A stretch of 64,000 nt of DNA from Clostridia bacterium (lineage in GTDB: Bacteria > Bacillota > Clostridia > Christensenellales > Borkfalkiaceae), in assembly GCA_017621735.1 (NCBI GenBank), contig JAGASM010000014.1:1-64000 (forward strand), written 5' to 3'. The stretch's first letter is position 1; each line of letters opens with the position of its first letter. The position numbers were made by a program, and so were the translations under genes. The notes beneath the pieces are model-generated. The model saw only the letters and a list, made by a program, of their open reading frames with translations. It was not told where the DNA came from and ran no database searches. Positions 1-10,065 of this stretch are shown here, in pieces.

Positions 1-3
1 GGG

Positions 4-9
4 TATAAT
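4..9 (+). promoter_or_regulatory. -10 box of the first surface-protein operon
   Basis: A perfect TATAAT stands at the very edge of the window, preceded by GGG, 50 bp upstream of the first start codon. Any -35 box lies outside the window. The second surface operon also has a G-run directly before its TATAAT. Confidence 0.5.
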
Positions 10-58
10 ATGCTTGTATAGTATTCGTTATTATACAATCCATTCAATGGAGGAGCAG

Positions 59-2398
59 ATGAGAAAGAGTGTGTATATTTTTGCCGCCGCACTGATGACG
101 GTTGCGTCGTGCCCGTTTGCTTTGTCGCTTACTGCGCAGGCCGCTCGCCATGAAATATGGTTAGGGGACTACGTTGCGCGAATTGAGGAAACGGACTGTG
201 TATGGCAATCGGCATTGCAGGTCGGGCAAGGATTCTCGCGCGTGCGCTATGGGTATGAAAGCGTAGACGGTCAAGAAAATAAATTTTTGCGTCTTGCAAA
301 TTTTGACGGCACGTACGACACGCAAGCGACGGGGGTTACCGTTCGGCTTGCCACGGCGTCTTCGCAGGCACAAACGGTTTCCTTTCGCTATCGTTTTTAC
401 GAAGGGGATTATATCTACACGGACGATATGACCGTGCTTACTCTTTCGTTGGACGGCGTCGAATATCAATTGACAACTGACGACGTAACGCCTTGCCCGC
501 AAGACGGTTACGGTTGGGCTACTTTTTCAAAAGAAATTACGTCAACCGCTTCGCACGACCGCATGACGCTCGTCTTTTCGTTTGAAAAGAGCGTGCGGTA
601 CAGCAATTCTCAAACGTATCTTGACGTGGACGATCTTTCCGTTACTTCGTCGGAAGGGGAACGCGTATCCGCAGGCGATTTTGAATATGCTTCCGCCGAC
701 AATTCGGGCGACAAAGCAACCGACTTTGACACGGAAGTCAATCATCTTGAATCCAAGCAACAATATATGCTTGATACGGACGGTATCGCGCAATATAGCG
801 TCAATACCGCCTATTCGCAAACGGAGTCGGCAAACTTTAACGGGGGAACGCGTACGGTTGCGCTTCCTCGCCGTGCAAGTACGGGAACGTCGCAAGGGAC
901 GGCGTCGGGTGAGAGCGATACGTATGCGGTATACGACGGTTCCAGCGACAACACCTATTTGCGACTTGGCAATTTTAACGGGACGACGACCACGCAAACG
1001 CGGTTTACCATGTATTTCCACGATCCCGTTACAGGCGAAATCAAAAAGAATATGCCCGCCGTCAATCAAATTTATATCAGTTTCCGCTACCGACTTTATT
1101 TGGACGATACGTCGCGTGCGCTCATCGATAGGAACGACGCTGTAATTACAATCAGCACGCGCTCGTCTTCAACGCTAAAATCGGGGAACGTTTATCTCGA
1201 CGAACTTACCGTCAATGAAGCGGGCGACGATACTTGGCATGAGTTTAATATGATCTTGGAAACAAGACTTGGCACAACGGCAAACGTGTCCGTCTACTTC
1301 TACGGTCAGTCGGAAGCGTCGTATACTACGGGAACGTACATCGACTTGGACGACTACGTGATGGCTACGCCTTCGGGTGATAATTATTCGCATTTACGCG
1401 GTACGTTTGAAGGACTTGTGCCCGAAAGCGTAACGGACGATCCGCTCAACGGGTGTGTCTATTTTAATCCCACGCTCGGCGTTGCGGGGACGAAAACCGC
1501 GCGCAATTCGGTAGATTACGCGCTCGCGCTTGAGAAAGACGAAACGGTTTCAATCAAAACGGACTTTGCCCCTGCGACAAACGTATATCATATCACCTTT
1601 GAGGTGTTGGGCAACGGAAGCCTTGATTTGTATTTATCGGGACGTTCGGGCGATAAATTTACGCTTACGGTGGGAACGGACGTAACAACGAGTGCGATTC
1701 ATGCTAAATGGACCGAAACGGAAGGATCGTACGTTTGTTCGCTGTACGTCGCGCGCCTTGCGCAAACCGTTATGCGCAGCGTGGATTTTGTCAATCGAAG
1801 TTCCGCTCCGATTATGATAGATAACGTCTTTGTCGGGCAGGTGGAAAGCGTCGATTGCGCGAGTGGGGATTACGCTACATATCTCTCTTCTCTCGGTGCG
1901 TTGAAAGAAAGGGTGCAAACTACACTTTTGGATTATCTTCCCACGGCGCAAAGGCAAATCAGGCTTGCTTTGGCAAACGCAGAACAAATTACGGAGTACG
2001 CATCGCAACCGCGAATGGACGCCGCGCTTCACGCGCTTACAAGTTCTTTGGCGGAAGAAAACATGAAAACGGATTTGAGCGTGCTCAACGAAGTGCTTGA
2101 AAGGGCGGATCTCGTCTTTGCGGAGAGCAATCAACGGGATTACACGCGAGCAAGTTGGGTGGTTTTCACACAAAGTTTGCAAAACGCCCGCAAGATTACA
2201 GGCGAAAACACGCAAGAAGAAGTGCTTGCCGCGGCGGAAGCGCTGTCGGCCGCAATCGAAGGGCTTGAACCTGCGCAATTAGAAGAAGATTTCTGGTTGG
2301 CAATCGGAATCGGAGGATTGAGCGGCGTCGGCGGCGTCGTAGCGATCGGGGCGATTGTATTTACGAAAAAAAAGAGAAGGGGGAATGACAATGCGTAG
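59..2398 (+). CDS. Exported beta-rich surface protein with FIVAR-like domain and C-terminal membrane anchor
   Basis: 779 residues, of unknown function. The start ATG at 59 is chosen because GGAGGA lies at 49-54; an earlier in-frame codon at 14 has no ribosome site. A signal peptide (about 1-30, ending near AQA) is followed by three long beta-rich, jelly-roll-like segments (about 35-200, 285-450, 455-620). The first two share a pattern: FRYR near the start and YLDVDDL or YIDLDDY near the end. They are probably carbohydrate-binding folds, an inference from shape. Around 675-735 the pattern of Tyr-Thr, Ser-Trp, Ala and a Leu-rich end matches a FIVAR domain. The C terminus is a glycine-rich transmembrane helix followed by KKKRR, with no LPxTG, so it is a plain membrane anchor. 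The stop codon overlaps the start of the next gene. Confidence 0.8.
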   Translation: MRKSVYIFAAALMTVASCPFALSLTAQAARHEIWLGDYVARIEETDCVWQSALQVGQGFSRVRYGYESVDGQENKFLRLANFDGTYDTQATGVTVRLATASSQAQTVSFRYRFYEGDYIYTDDMTVLTLSLDGVEYQLTTDDVTPCPQDGYGWATFSKEITSTASHDRMTLVFSFEKSVRYSNSQTYLDVDDLSVTSSEGERVSAGDFEYASADNSGDKATDFDTEVNHLESKQQYMLDTDGIAQYSVNTAYSQTESANFNGGTRTVALPRRASTGTSQGTASGESDTYAVYDGSSDNTYLRLGNFNGTTTTQTRFTMYFHDPVTGEIKKNMPAVNQIYISFRYRLYLDDTSRALIDRNDAVITISTRSSSTLKSGNVYLDELTVNEAGDDTWHEFNMILETRLGTTANVSVYFYGQSEASYTTGTYIDLDDYVMATPSGDNYSHLRGTFEGLVPESVTDDPLNGCVYFNPTLGVAGTKTARNSVDYALALEKDETVSIKTDFAPATNVYHITFEVLGNGSLDLYLSGRSGDKFTLTVGTDVTTSAIHAKWTETEGSYVCSLYVARLAQTVMRSVDFVNRSSAPIMIDNVFVGQVESVDCASGDYATYLSSLGALKERVQTTLLDYLPTAQRQIRLALANAEQITEYASQPRMDAALHALTSSLAEENMKTDLSVLNEVLERADLVFAESNQRDYTRASWVVFTQSLQNARKITGENTQEEVLAAAEALSAAIEGLEPAQLEEDFWLAIGIGGLSGVGGVVAIGAIVFTKKKRRGNDNA

Positions 2399-4271
2399 TT
2401 TTAACCGTGCTATCAAACGTGCCGCGCTTGCGCTTGCGTTTTTTATCGTTACAACGTGCACCGCAGTCGCTATGCCTTCTCTTTCCGCACAAGCGGCGAC
2501 CTACGGCGTTGATTTCAGAAACGGGGTAATCAAATACATTTTGGACGATCCGCTTGCGAAGATTCCAAACACCTTCGAGGCGTCCATTTGGATTGAAGAA
2601 GGGGCGCAAGGAAACGAGAAACATATCGGCTACATATTCGGAAATGAAATGTCGGCTGCGACTTCTATCCTCAGTTACGGCGTCGACCGCGATGGCCATT
2701 TGTTCGTAAACTGGAACGGTTACGAACGGTACGTCGTATTTGATTCCGTCGACGTGCGCATGAGCGAATGGATCCACGTGGCGGTTGTGCGCAACGAGCA
2801 AGCAAACTGCTTTGAGTTTTATTTGAACGGGGTTTTAACGCAGACGTCAACCACGGGCGTAGGGACGGCGATCAAACCGTTTGCTACTACGCACATCATC
2901 GGCGGCGATCGCTTTATTCAAAACACTCCCTCGAAATATTTTGAAGGGAAAATCCGTCAGGTTACGCTTTACGAACAGGCGCTCACGCAGGGCGAAATTA
3001 ACCGCGACCGCATCAACGGCGATAATATCAGCGGTGCAACGCGCAGCGGTCTCATCTTTAACACACAGTTAAGCGCAGACGACGTTGTCGCACGCGATAC
3101 TTCGTATTACGAAAACGACGCTTACGTTGCAAGTACGAATCACTCTTTTGAAGGGAAGTTTTTTGAAACGCAGGACTATTCGCTTTCCGTAATTCCCGAC
3201 TGGCAAATGGTAACAAATCACTACAATACCATTTTGCATACGCTTCCCGATTTCTTGTTGACGAATTACAGCGCGCAAAAAATTAAAGCGTTGATCACGG
3301 TGGGCGACCTTGCCGACGGGGGGAATAATGAGGCGGACTGGTACCGCATGTTTAATCCTCTTAAAGCGCAACTTAAACGCTTGTACGGGCATATCCCGTT
3401 TGTACCTACTCCGGGCAACCACGACTACGACGACGAGTGCGCTTCTACCCGCGGTTTGAAATACTTTAACGAAGCGTTCCCCGCGGACGAGATGATGGAA
3501 CGCGGCGGAATGGCGGGAACGTATGACGGCGGAACGGAAAATGCCTATTACCTTGTTGATACGGAGTTTGTAAACTATATTATCATCAGTCTTGAATTTG
3601 GCTATCGCGACGAAGTGCTTGCTTGGGCGGGCGAATTGTGTGAACAATATTCCGACCGCCGCGTCATCATAACCACGCACTCCATTTTGACTGCGGGCGG
3701 ATTGTATGATCCTGCCGGCGCAACGTCGTACGGTTGGACGAGCAAGGGCGTCGAAGCGAATTCAGGCGAAGATTTGTGGGATAAATTCCTTAGAAAGTAT
3801 CCGAATATCTTTATGGCGTTTTGCGGACACGTTTCGTCCGACGACGTTTTATATGCCGAACGCGTAGGCGATCACGGAAACGTGGTAACGGCTTTCGTTA
3901 TCAACGCACAGGCAATTATCATGAACGACGGTCTTGAAAATTTGGTAAGCATTCTTACGTTTGATGAAGAACGTCAAATCATGTATTTCAACTACTACAG
4001 CACGATCACGGAAAAATTTTATAACTATCAAAATCAGTTTGCCTACAGTTTTAACGGAAATACGCCGATTTGTGCGCCGAACTATGATGCGCAAGCGGCG
4101 TCGGAAGAGGTTGACCGCGCGCAAATTTTGAGGAAAGTGGTGTACGGCGACGCTCAATCCGCCGATGCAAATACGAACGACGGCACGGGAGCGGTCATCG
4201 CGATTTCCGCGATGCTCGTTGCGCTCGTCGGCTTGGTTTTCTTGTTGCGCAAAAAGGGGGTACGTCGATGA
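2391..4271 (+). CDS. Surface-anchored LamG-metallophosphoesterase
   Basis: 626 residues. ATG 2391 is preferred to ATG 2385 because the G-rich ribosome site at 2378-2383 is 7 nt from the former and 1 nt from the latter. Order: signal peptide (1-35), a concanavalin/LamG-like domain (about 40-215), then a calcineurin-like metallophosphoesterase (about 260-500). The metal-site motifs are visible: DWQ near 270, GDLAD near 305, GNHD near 343, TTHS near 432 and GHV near 475. The C terminus is one transmembrane helix plus a basic tail, so the enzyme faces outward. Known family members hydrolyse phosphomono- or diesters; the substrate here is unknown. It overlaps the gene before by 8 bp and the gene after by 4 bp, implying translational coupling. 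Confidence 0.85.
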   Translation: MRSFNRAIKRAALALAFFIVTTCTAVAMPSLSAQAATYGVDFRNGVIKYILDDPLAKIPNTFEASIWIEEGAQGNEKHIGYIFGNEMSAATSILSYGVDRDGHLFVNWNGYERYVVFDSVDVRMSEWIHVAVVRNEQANCFEFYLNGVLTQTSTTGVGTAIKPFATTHIIGGDRFIQNTPSKYFEGKIRQVTLYEQALTQGEINRDRINGDNISGATRSGLIFNTQLSADDVVARDTSYYENDAYVASTNHSFEGKFFETQDYSLSVIPDWQMVTNHYNTILHTLPDFLLTNYSAQKIKALITVGDLADGGNNEADWYRMFNPLKAQLKRLYGHIPFVPTPGNHDYDDECASTRGLKYFNEAFPADEMMERGGMAGTYDGGTENAYYLVDTEFVNYIIISLEFGYRDEVLAWAGELCEQYSDRRVIITTHSILTAGGLYDPAGATSYGWTSKGVEANSGEDLWDKFLRKYPNIFMAFCGHVSSDDVLYAERVGDHGNVVTAFVINAQAIIMNDGLENLVSILTFDEERQIMYFNYYSTITEKFYNYQNQFAYSFNGNTPICAPNYDAQAASEEVDRAQILRKVVYGDAQSADANTNDGTGAVIAISAMLVALVGLVFLLRKKGVRR

Positions 4272-6403
4272 GAGTGAACAAACGATTCTTAACCGTCGGT
4301 TTGTGTTGTATGCTCGTATTCGGCGTAACGGCTTGCAACGAAAATCTTGGGGAATATGAAATTCGCGTAACCGATAGCGAATACGGTACGGTGGATACCG
4401 TTCGCCGTGCGGACGAAGGGGAACTTGTTACGGTTGACGTCCGCGAAAAGGACGGCTACGGCATACACACGCTTCTCGTGAACGGAGTCCCCGTTTCCGG
4501 TAATTCTTTCGTGATGCCCGATGCGGACGTCGTTGTTTCCGTTTCGTATGCGCGTTTGGACGGTGCATATACCGTAACGACGGAAGAGAGTATGCACGGT
4601 GCGACGGTTGCCGATCTTTTCACGGCGAACGCAGGCGATACCGTAACGCTTACGACCTATTGCGCGTATGCAAGCCAAGTGAGCCGTTATCTTGTGAACG
4701 GATCGCCGATCGCGGGCAGTTCGTTTACCATGCCCGATTCCGACGTTACCGTTACAACCGAATACGATATGTTAATTCCGCAAACGCCCGTCGTAATCAA
4801 GGCGATTGCAAGTTATCAGCAGGCGACGAGTTACTGGTACGCTTCGTACGGCGAAACGGGAATTACCATAAAAGCAGTTGTAGACGATAACATCGTGTTT
4901 ACCGCTTACAATGCGGGGATCGACATCGGTTTTTTGGACAACGTAGAGTTTATCGTTGGCTACGGAACGGACAAAGACCTTTCTTCCACTCATTTTAACG
5001 TTCTTGTATCTGGGGACGGCAGATGTCGGTTCCGTCAGTATATCGGCGGTTGGACGGGCGCCAACGCAAGCGGCGTGTCATTTTCTTGTGAACCGTGCGA
5101 CGTGTTCGAACACGGCTTTAACGGCTATATCGCCACGGTTACCATTCCGTACAGTCGTTTTGGGGTGAATCGCGAGCAAGCGCTCGGCAACATGACGCTC
5201 GGCGTTTCCATGCGCAATTCTTTGAACGCCCTTAAAACGTCGTGGGCAAGTTTTAGCGGACTTGACTGCGAGTGGGGGAACGGAAAAAAACATTGTATCA
5301 TCAACGAAGACGGAAGTTTTTCGCCAAACGTTTCGCAGTCCGATTATCTTGTAGTTGGCGACGGCTTGCTGAACGGAGTCAGCGCGCAACTTTCCTCGCT
5401 CGGTTCGGTGGGATCGAGTATCTATGCCGACCGTACGATTGCAAAATGGACGCAAGAAATCGACGTAATTGCGGCGTATCATCCCCAACACGTCGTCTTC
5501 TCGGCAGGGGCGAAAGAACTTACAACCAAATCCGTACTTTTGACGTTTGACGACATGCGGCGCTTTATCGAAGAGTTCCGCGTAAAAATGCCGGAGGCAA
5601 GACTTACCGTCGTCAGTGCAATCCCTACGCTTGGAACGAATATTCTTCCCGATAAAACGGTCGCGTTTAACAGCATGGTTCAATCGTACGTCGACACCAT
5701 GCCGAACGTCGATTACATCGACGTTTGCTCGTCCGTTTATTCGAACGGCGTTGTAAACGAAAGTTTGTACGTTTCGGAAAGGACGTTTTACGACTACGGC
5801 ACCAACTTGCTTTGCAATGCGTTACTCCAACATTTCGGACAAAGCACGCCTAGCGGCGACGGTGCGGTCTGGGGGTCAAAGGGAGTATATCTCGCAACGC
5901 AAGGCTGGCAAGAAAGCGACAACGCCTTAAATTTGTCAGCGGGCGGATCACAGTTTACCTTCTTGAAAAATTATAACGGCGGCGACTTTGATTTTACAGT
6001 AAAAATGAGTTTGAACGGGACGATCTATAACGGAGATGCGTATCCGAAGTTTGGTATCGTCTTAAACGGCGTCAAGGCTTCTCGGTATTATTTTGTATAT
6101 GCCGACATGCTTACGTCTAACCGTGTCGGTGTGGTTACGCGTCCTTACAACGGATATCAATGGACGGGTGCAAGCGACGTTGCAATCGAAGGGTTGGAAT
6201 ACGTCAAACCGTCGTACGTTACGTTGCGGCTTGTACGCATTGGCTCGCAAGTTACGTTTACGGTAAACGGGCAAGAGATTTATAGCGGAAACGAGAGTAT
6301 GTTGGGCGACGGCGAACCCGTTTTGGGACTATTCTCGTTTAACTTGCCGTTAACTGTTACCGAATGGGAAATGACCGTGCCGTCAGGGCAGGAGGTGTCT
6401 TAA
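4268..6403 (+). CDS. Lipoprotein with InlB-like repeats and a degenerate SGNH-hydrolase domain
   Basis: 711 residues. The start ATG shares ATGA with the preceding stop. A lipobox (VTAC, Cys near residue 23) predicts lipid anchoring. Two short repeats follow (about 30-160), each ending in a pattern like LVNG...SFTMPDSDV. A beta-rich segment spans 170-360. Residues about 365-530 have the layout of an SGNH/GDSL hydrolase, with GDG where GDS is expected, SAGAKEL where GxND is expected and SAIPTL as in the family, but the nucleophile serine and the Asn-Asp pair are missing. The C-terminal 170 residues form another LamG-like segment. I infer a binding protein derived from an esterase. It is followed after 1 nt by the next gene. 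Confidence 0.7.
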   Translation: MRVNKRFLTVGLCCMLVFGVTACNENLGEYEIRVTDSEYGTVDTVRRADEGELVTVDVREKDGYGIHTLLVNGVPVSGNSFVMPDADVVVSVSYARLDGAYTVTTEESMHGATVADLFTANAGDTVTLTTYCAYASQVSRYLVNGSPIAGSSFTMPDSDVTVTTEYDMLIPQTPVVIKAIASYQQATSYWYASYGETGITIKAVVDDNIVFTAYNAGIDIGFLDNVEFIVGYGTDKDLSSTHFNVLVSGDGRCRFRQYIGGWTGANASGVSFSCEPCDVFEHGFNGYIATVTIPYSRFGVNREQALGNMTLGVSMRNSLNALKTSWASFSGLDCEWGNGKKHCIINEDGSFSPNVSQSDYLVVGDGLLNGVSAQLSSLGSVGSSIYADRTIAKWTQEIDVIAAYHPQHVVFSAGAKELTTKSVLLTFDDMRRFIEEFRVKMPEARLTVVSAIPTLGTNILPDKTVAFNSMVQSYVDTMPNVDYIDVCSSVYSNGVVNESLYVSERTFYDYGTNLLCNALLQHFGQSTPSGDGAVWGSKGVYLATQGWQESDNALNLSAGGSQFTFLKNYNGGDFDFTVKMSLNGTIYNGDAYPKFGIVLNGVKASRYYFVYADMLTSNRVGVVTRPYNGYQWTGASDVAIEGLEYVKPSYVTLRLVRIGSQVTFTVNGQEIYSGNESMLGDGEPVLGLFSFNLPLTVTEWEMTVPSGQEVS

Positions 6404-6404
6404 G

Positions 6405-9400
6405 ATGAAAGGACGAATGAAAAGGATTCGACTTTGGCTCTTCCTTCTTGTAATGGTAGCGGCTTGCGGTACGCTCGTCGCTTGTAAGGAGGGCGAGCCG
6501 TCGCCTTCCGCAATCAGCGTAAACTTCATGAACGAAGACGGAAATATTTTATATGCAACCGCAGTTGAACCGAATACCGCTCCCGTTTATGCGGGCGAAA
6601 CGCCTAAAAAGGAACAAAACGCAGCGGAAACGTTTGAATTTGTCGGTTGGACGAGCGGCGACACGTTGTATACCGAATTGCCGACGGTTTCGTCTAATAC
6701 GGTGTTTACGGCAACCTTTACCGCAACGCCCCGTCTTTACGACGTAACGTTTGTCGTGGAAGGGCAATCGCACGTTCAGCAAGTTGTTTACGGCGCTGTT
6801 CCGACGTATGCGGGCGAAGCGCCCGAAAAGGAACAAAGCGTAGCGGAAACGTTTGAATTTGTAGGTTGGACGAGCGGCGGCACGCTGTATACCGCACTGC
6901 CGACGGTTACGTCGAATGCAACGTTTACGGCAACCTTTACCGCAATGCCCCGTCTTTACGACGTAACGTTTGTCGTGGAAGGACAATCGCACGTTCAACA
7001 AGTTGCGTACGGCACAGTTCCGACGTATGCGGGCGAAATGCCCGAAAAGGGGCAAAGCGTAGCGGAAACGTTTGAATTTGTAGGTTGGACGAGCGGCGGA
7101 GCGCTGTATACCGACCTGCCGACGGTTGCGTCGAACGCAACGTTTACAGCAACCTTTTCCGCAACGCCCCGTCTTTACGACGTAACGTTTGTCGTGGACG
7201 GTGCCCAACACGTGCAACGCATTTCTTACGGCTCGATTCCCGCTTACGCGGGCAACCTTACGTTTATGAAAGACGGCGCGGTGTACGAGATTAAGGGTTG
7301 GGATAATCCCTTGATCGCAGTTACGGGTGAAGTAACGTACGTCGCCGTTGTCGAACTCGCTTCGAGCGAACGGGCTTATTACAGTGTAAACTTCGTAGAC
7401 GAGAGGGGGAACATTTTATATTCTACCGTTGTCGATGAAGAAAATGCGCCCGTTTACGTAGGGGACGTGCCCGAAAAGAAACAAAGCGTATCGGAAACGT
7501 TTGAGTTTGTAGGTTGGACGAGCAACGGCACGTTGTACACGCAACTTCCAAACGTTACGGAACACACCGTGTTCACAGCGACCTTTACGGAAACGCCCCG
7601 TCTTTACGACGTAACGTTTATCGTAGACGGTCAATCGCACGTTCAACAGTTTGCTTACGGCACCGTGCCGTCATATGCAGGCGAACATATCTTTAACAAA
7701 AACGGCGTAATGTACGAAATTACGGGTTGGGATTGCAGTTTCACCGCGGTTACGGGGACAAAAACCTATACCGCAATAACGGAACGCGCTTCAAGCGTGA
7801 TGGTCAACTACGTGGTGGCGGGAGAAATGATTTCGATTCCCGCACAAATCGGGGCAATTCCTTGCTTTTACGGTACGCCTTATCGCGACGCCGACGTCGG
7901 TTGCAATTACGTATTTACCGGATGGAAAAGCGGATCGGAATTTTATCCTGTCGGAACGCAACTTCCCGCCGTTAGCGGTACGGTAACTTATACGGCGGTA
8001 TTCGAGGCGCAATATAAGCAAGTAACCGTTACCTATCGGAGCGACGGACAGGTAATTGACGTCAAAAAGGTGAACTACGGTTCTCGTCCTTCCGCCGTTG
8101 CGGACGGCGTCGTAGGGCGTTCGCCGACCGCTCAATATATGTATGAATTTGCCGGTTGGAAAATTTACGGTCAAATGTACGGGCGCGATCTTCCCGCCGT
8201 TACCGACGACGTAACGCTCGACGCGGTATACGTGCAAGTTCCGCGTACCTATACGCTTACCGTAATCTATCGCGATGAAAACGGCGAGTTTTCGCGTTAT
8301 TCGCAACCGTATTCTTACGGGGACAGTTATCGCGTAGAGTCGCCCGCGCGGAGCGGCATGCAAGCGACCGTTCCGTACGTTAGCGGTATTATTGCAAGCA
8401 ATAAGAGCGTTACTGTAAATTATACGAACGCAACGACGTGGGACGGCTCGGCTGTCGAATGGACGAGCGGCGCAGGAACGCAAAGCGAACCTTATCTCAT
8501 TGAAAGTGCGGCGCATCTTGCATATCTTGCCGTTCAGGTCGACGGGGGGAACGCGTATGAAAACACCTACTTCCGCCTTGCGGCAGATCTCGACCTTGCA
8601 GGGTTAGCGTGGACGACGATCGGCAACAATGCACAGCCGTTCTCGGGCACGTTTGACGGAAACGGGCATACGGTTTTTGGACTTTACGTCAACGATACCC
8701 GCACAAATACGGTGGCAAATAGCGGTCATGCGCTCTTCTCTACCGTTAAAAACGGAACGGTTAAAAATCTTTCGGTGAGCGGTTCGGTGCGCTCGGTTGC
8801 GCGTTATACGGCAATCGTCGTCGGATACCTTCAATCGGGCGGCTCGATTGAAAACTGCGTCGCGTACGGCGAGGTGTTCGGGTACATGAGCACGGGCGGA
8901 ATCGTCGGGATCGCCGAAGGCAACGTTACAAACTGTAACAACTATGCTACGGTGCGCGATAACGGAAAGAGCGGCGGATACCGTTTCGGCGGAATTGCAG
9001 GCGCTCTCGCACAAGGCTCGATTTCTAACTGTTATAACTACGGAATTATCATAAACGATCACGGCGATGGCGCGGCGGGAATTGTTTCGAGAGTGGAAAC
9101 AACCGCAACGATCACCGATTGCGCCAACTATGGCTACGTCCGTACGGCTGGGAACACCGCGGGCGGCATTGTCGGGAACGACGTCAGCACGAGCACGCAT
9201 TCCCGTCTTGTCAATCACGCTCCTATCAATGCAATCGACGGAATGGTCGGCGGTATCGTCGGCGGATATAACAGTACTGCAAATTATACCGACTGCACCA
9301 ACTACGGCTATATTTCGGGCAGTTCGCGCGTCGGCGGTATCGTTGGCCGCGTAGGCGTTTCGGGAACGGAAGGAATCGCGCTTTTGAAAAACGCCGTCAA

Positions 9401-9992
9401 CTACGGCAACGTCTATGCAACGGGTTCCAACTGCGCGGGCATTGCGGGCGCAAGCCTTGGCACCATAGAAGACTGTATCAACTACGGCACCGTGCGTTCG
9501 CTCAGTACGAGCGTCGCCGGCATTGTGGGAACGCAACAAATTAACACGACCGCCGTTGTAGATCCTTCCGTTGCCCGCTGTGTCAACTACGGCGACGTCA
9601 TTACGGAAACCAAGTCGACGAATGCCGTTTTAGGCGGAATTGCCGGACGTACCGATGCAAAAACGGTCGACGGAGTTGCCTATCATGCACAATTCGTTGA
9701 TTGTATCAATCACGGCGACGTAATTGCACGCAACGGCGGAAGTTATTCCGGCGGTATTATCGGAGCATGTAACGGCGGTTACGTAACCGATTGTGAAAAC
9801 AACGGAACGGTACTCGCGGCAAACGGTTCTTACGTGGGCGGAATTGCAGGGAGCAACTATGGCTACGGCAAAGTAACCGCGTGTACCAACACCGGTGCGG
9901 TAAAGGGCGGCGCGACGGTAGGTCAAATTTGCGGTCAACGCACAAGCACCTCCAAAGCGACCGAAAATATTGAAAACGGTAGGATTATTTAA
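6405..9992 (+). CDS. Large lipoprotein: InlB-type repeats followed by a GLUG beta-helix
   Basis: 1195 residues, probably an adhesin or ligand-binding protein. GGAGG at 6391-6395 sets the start. A lipobox (LVAC, Cys near 27) follows a short signal. Residues about 40-610 hold roughly eight copies of a 65-75 residue repeat of the Listeria-Bacteroides/InlB B type, with a conserved YAGE...FEFVGWTS...TFTATF pattern. A MucBP-like linker covers about 615-675. A header module (YLIESAAHLAYLA, then DLDLAG and DGNGHTV) then leads into many GLUG repeats (GGIVG, NCxNYG) to the C terminus, the composition of a right-handed beta-helix. No catalytic motif or LPxTG is seen. Three of the repeats are nearly identical at DNA level. 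Confidence 0.8.
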   Translation: MKGRMKRIRLWLFLLVMVAACGTLVACKEGEPSPSAISVNFMNEDGNILYATAVEPNTAPVYAGETPKKEQNAAETFEFVGWTSGDTLYTELPTVSSNTVFTATFTATPRLYDVTFVVEGQSHVQQVVYGAVPTYAGEAPEKEQSVAETFEFVGWTSGGTLYTALPTVTSNATFTATFTAMPRLYDVTFVVEGQSHVQQVAYGTVPTYAGEMPEKGQSVAETFEFVGWTSGGALYTDLPTVASNATFTATFSATPRLYDVTFVVDGAQHVQRISYGSIPAYAGNLTFMKDGAVYEIKGWDNPLIAVTGEVTYVAVVELASSERAYYSVNFVDERGNILYSTVVDEENAPVYVGDVPEKKQSVSETFEFVGWTSNGTLYTQLPNVTEHTVFTATFTETPRLYDVTFIVDGQSHVQQFAYGTVPSYAGEHIFNKNGVMYEITGWDCSFTAVTGTKTYTAITERASSVMVNYVVAGEMISIPAQIGAIPCFYGTPYRDADVGCNYVFTGWKSGSEFYPVGTQLPAVSGTVTYTAVFEAQYKQVTVTYRSDGQVIDVKKVNYGSRPSAVADGVVGRSPTAQYMYEFAGWKIYGQMYGRDLPAVTDDVTLDAVYVQVPRTYTLTVIYRDENGEFSRYSQPYSYGDSYRVESPARSGMQATVPYVSGIIASNKSVTVNYTNATTWDGSAVEWTSGAGTQSEPYLIESAAHLAYLAVQVDGGNAYENTYFRLAADLDLAGLAWTTIGNNAQPFSGTFDGNGHTVFGLYVNDTRTNTVANSGHALFSTVKNGTVKNLSVSGSVRSVARYTAIVVGYLQSGGSIENCVAYGEVFGYMSTGGIVGIAEGNVTNCNNYATVRDNGKSGGYRFGGIAGALAQGSISNCYNYGIIINDHGDGAAGIVSRVETTATITDCANYGYVRTAGNTAGGIVGNDVSTSTHSRLVNHAPINAIDGMVGGIVGGYNSTANYTDCTNYGYISGSSRVGGIVGRVGVSGTEGIALLKNAVNYGNVYATGSNCAGIAGASLGTIEDCINYGTVRSLSTSVAGIVGTQQINTTAVVDPSVARCVNYGDVITETKSTNAVLGGIAGRTDAKTVDGVAYHAQFVDCINHGDVIARNGGSYSGGIIGACNGGYVTDCENNGTVLAANGSYVGGIAGSNYGYGKVTACTNTGAVKGGATVGQICGQRTSTSKATENIENGRII
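6586..7199 (+). repeat. Near-identical 219-bp in-frame tandem repeats
   Basis: The string CCCCGTCTTTACGACGTAAC begins at 6729, 6948 and 7167, giving a period of exactly 219 bp (73 codons). The sequence between is nearly identical between the first two intervals, and a more diverged unit occurs with the same string near 7596. Because the period is a multiple of three, gain or loss of units keeps the reading frame. Confidence 0.85.
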
Positions 9993-10065
9993 CGACCGTT
10001 GCGCTTTGCAACCGTCGGGAATTTCCGCCGAATGAAAATAAAAACAAATAAGGAGGAAATAGGAC

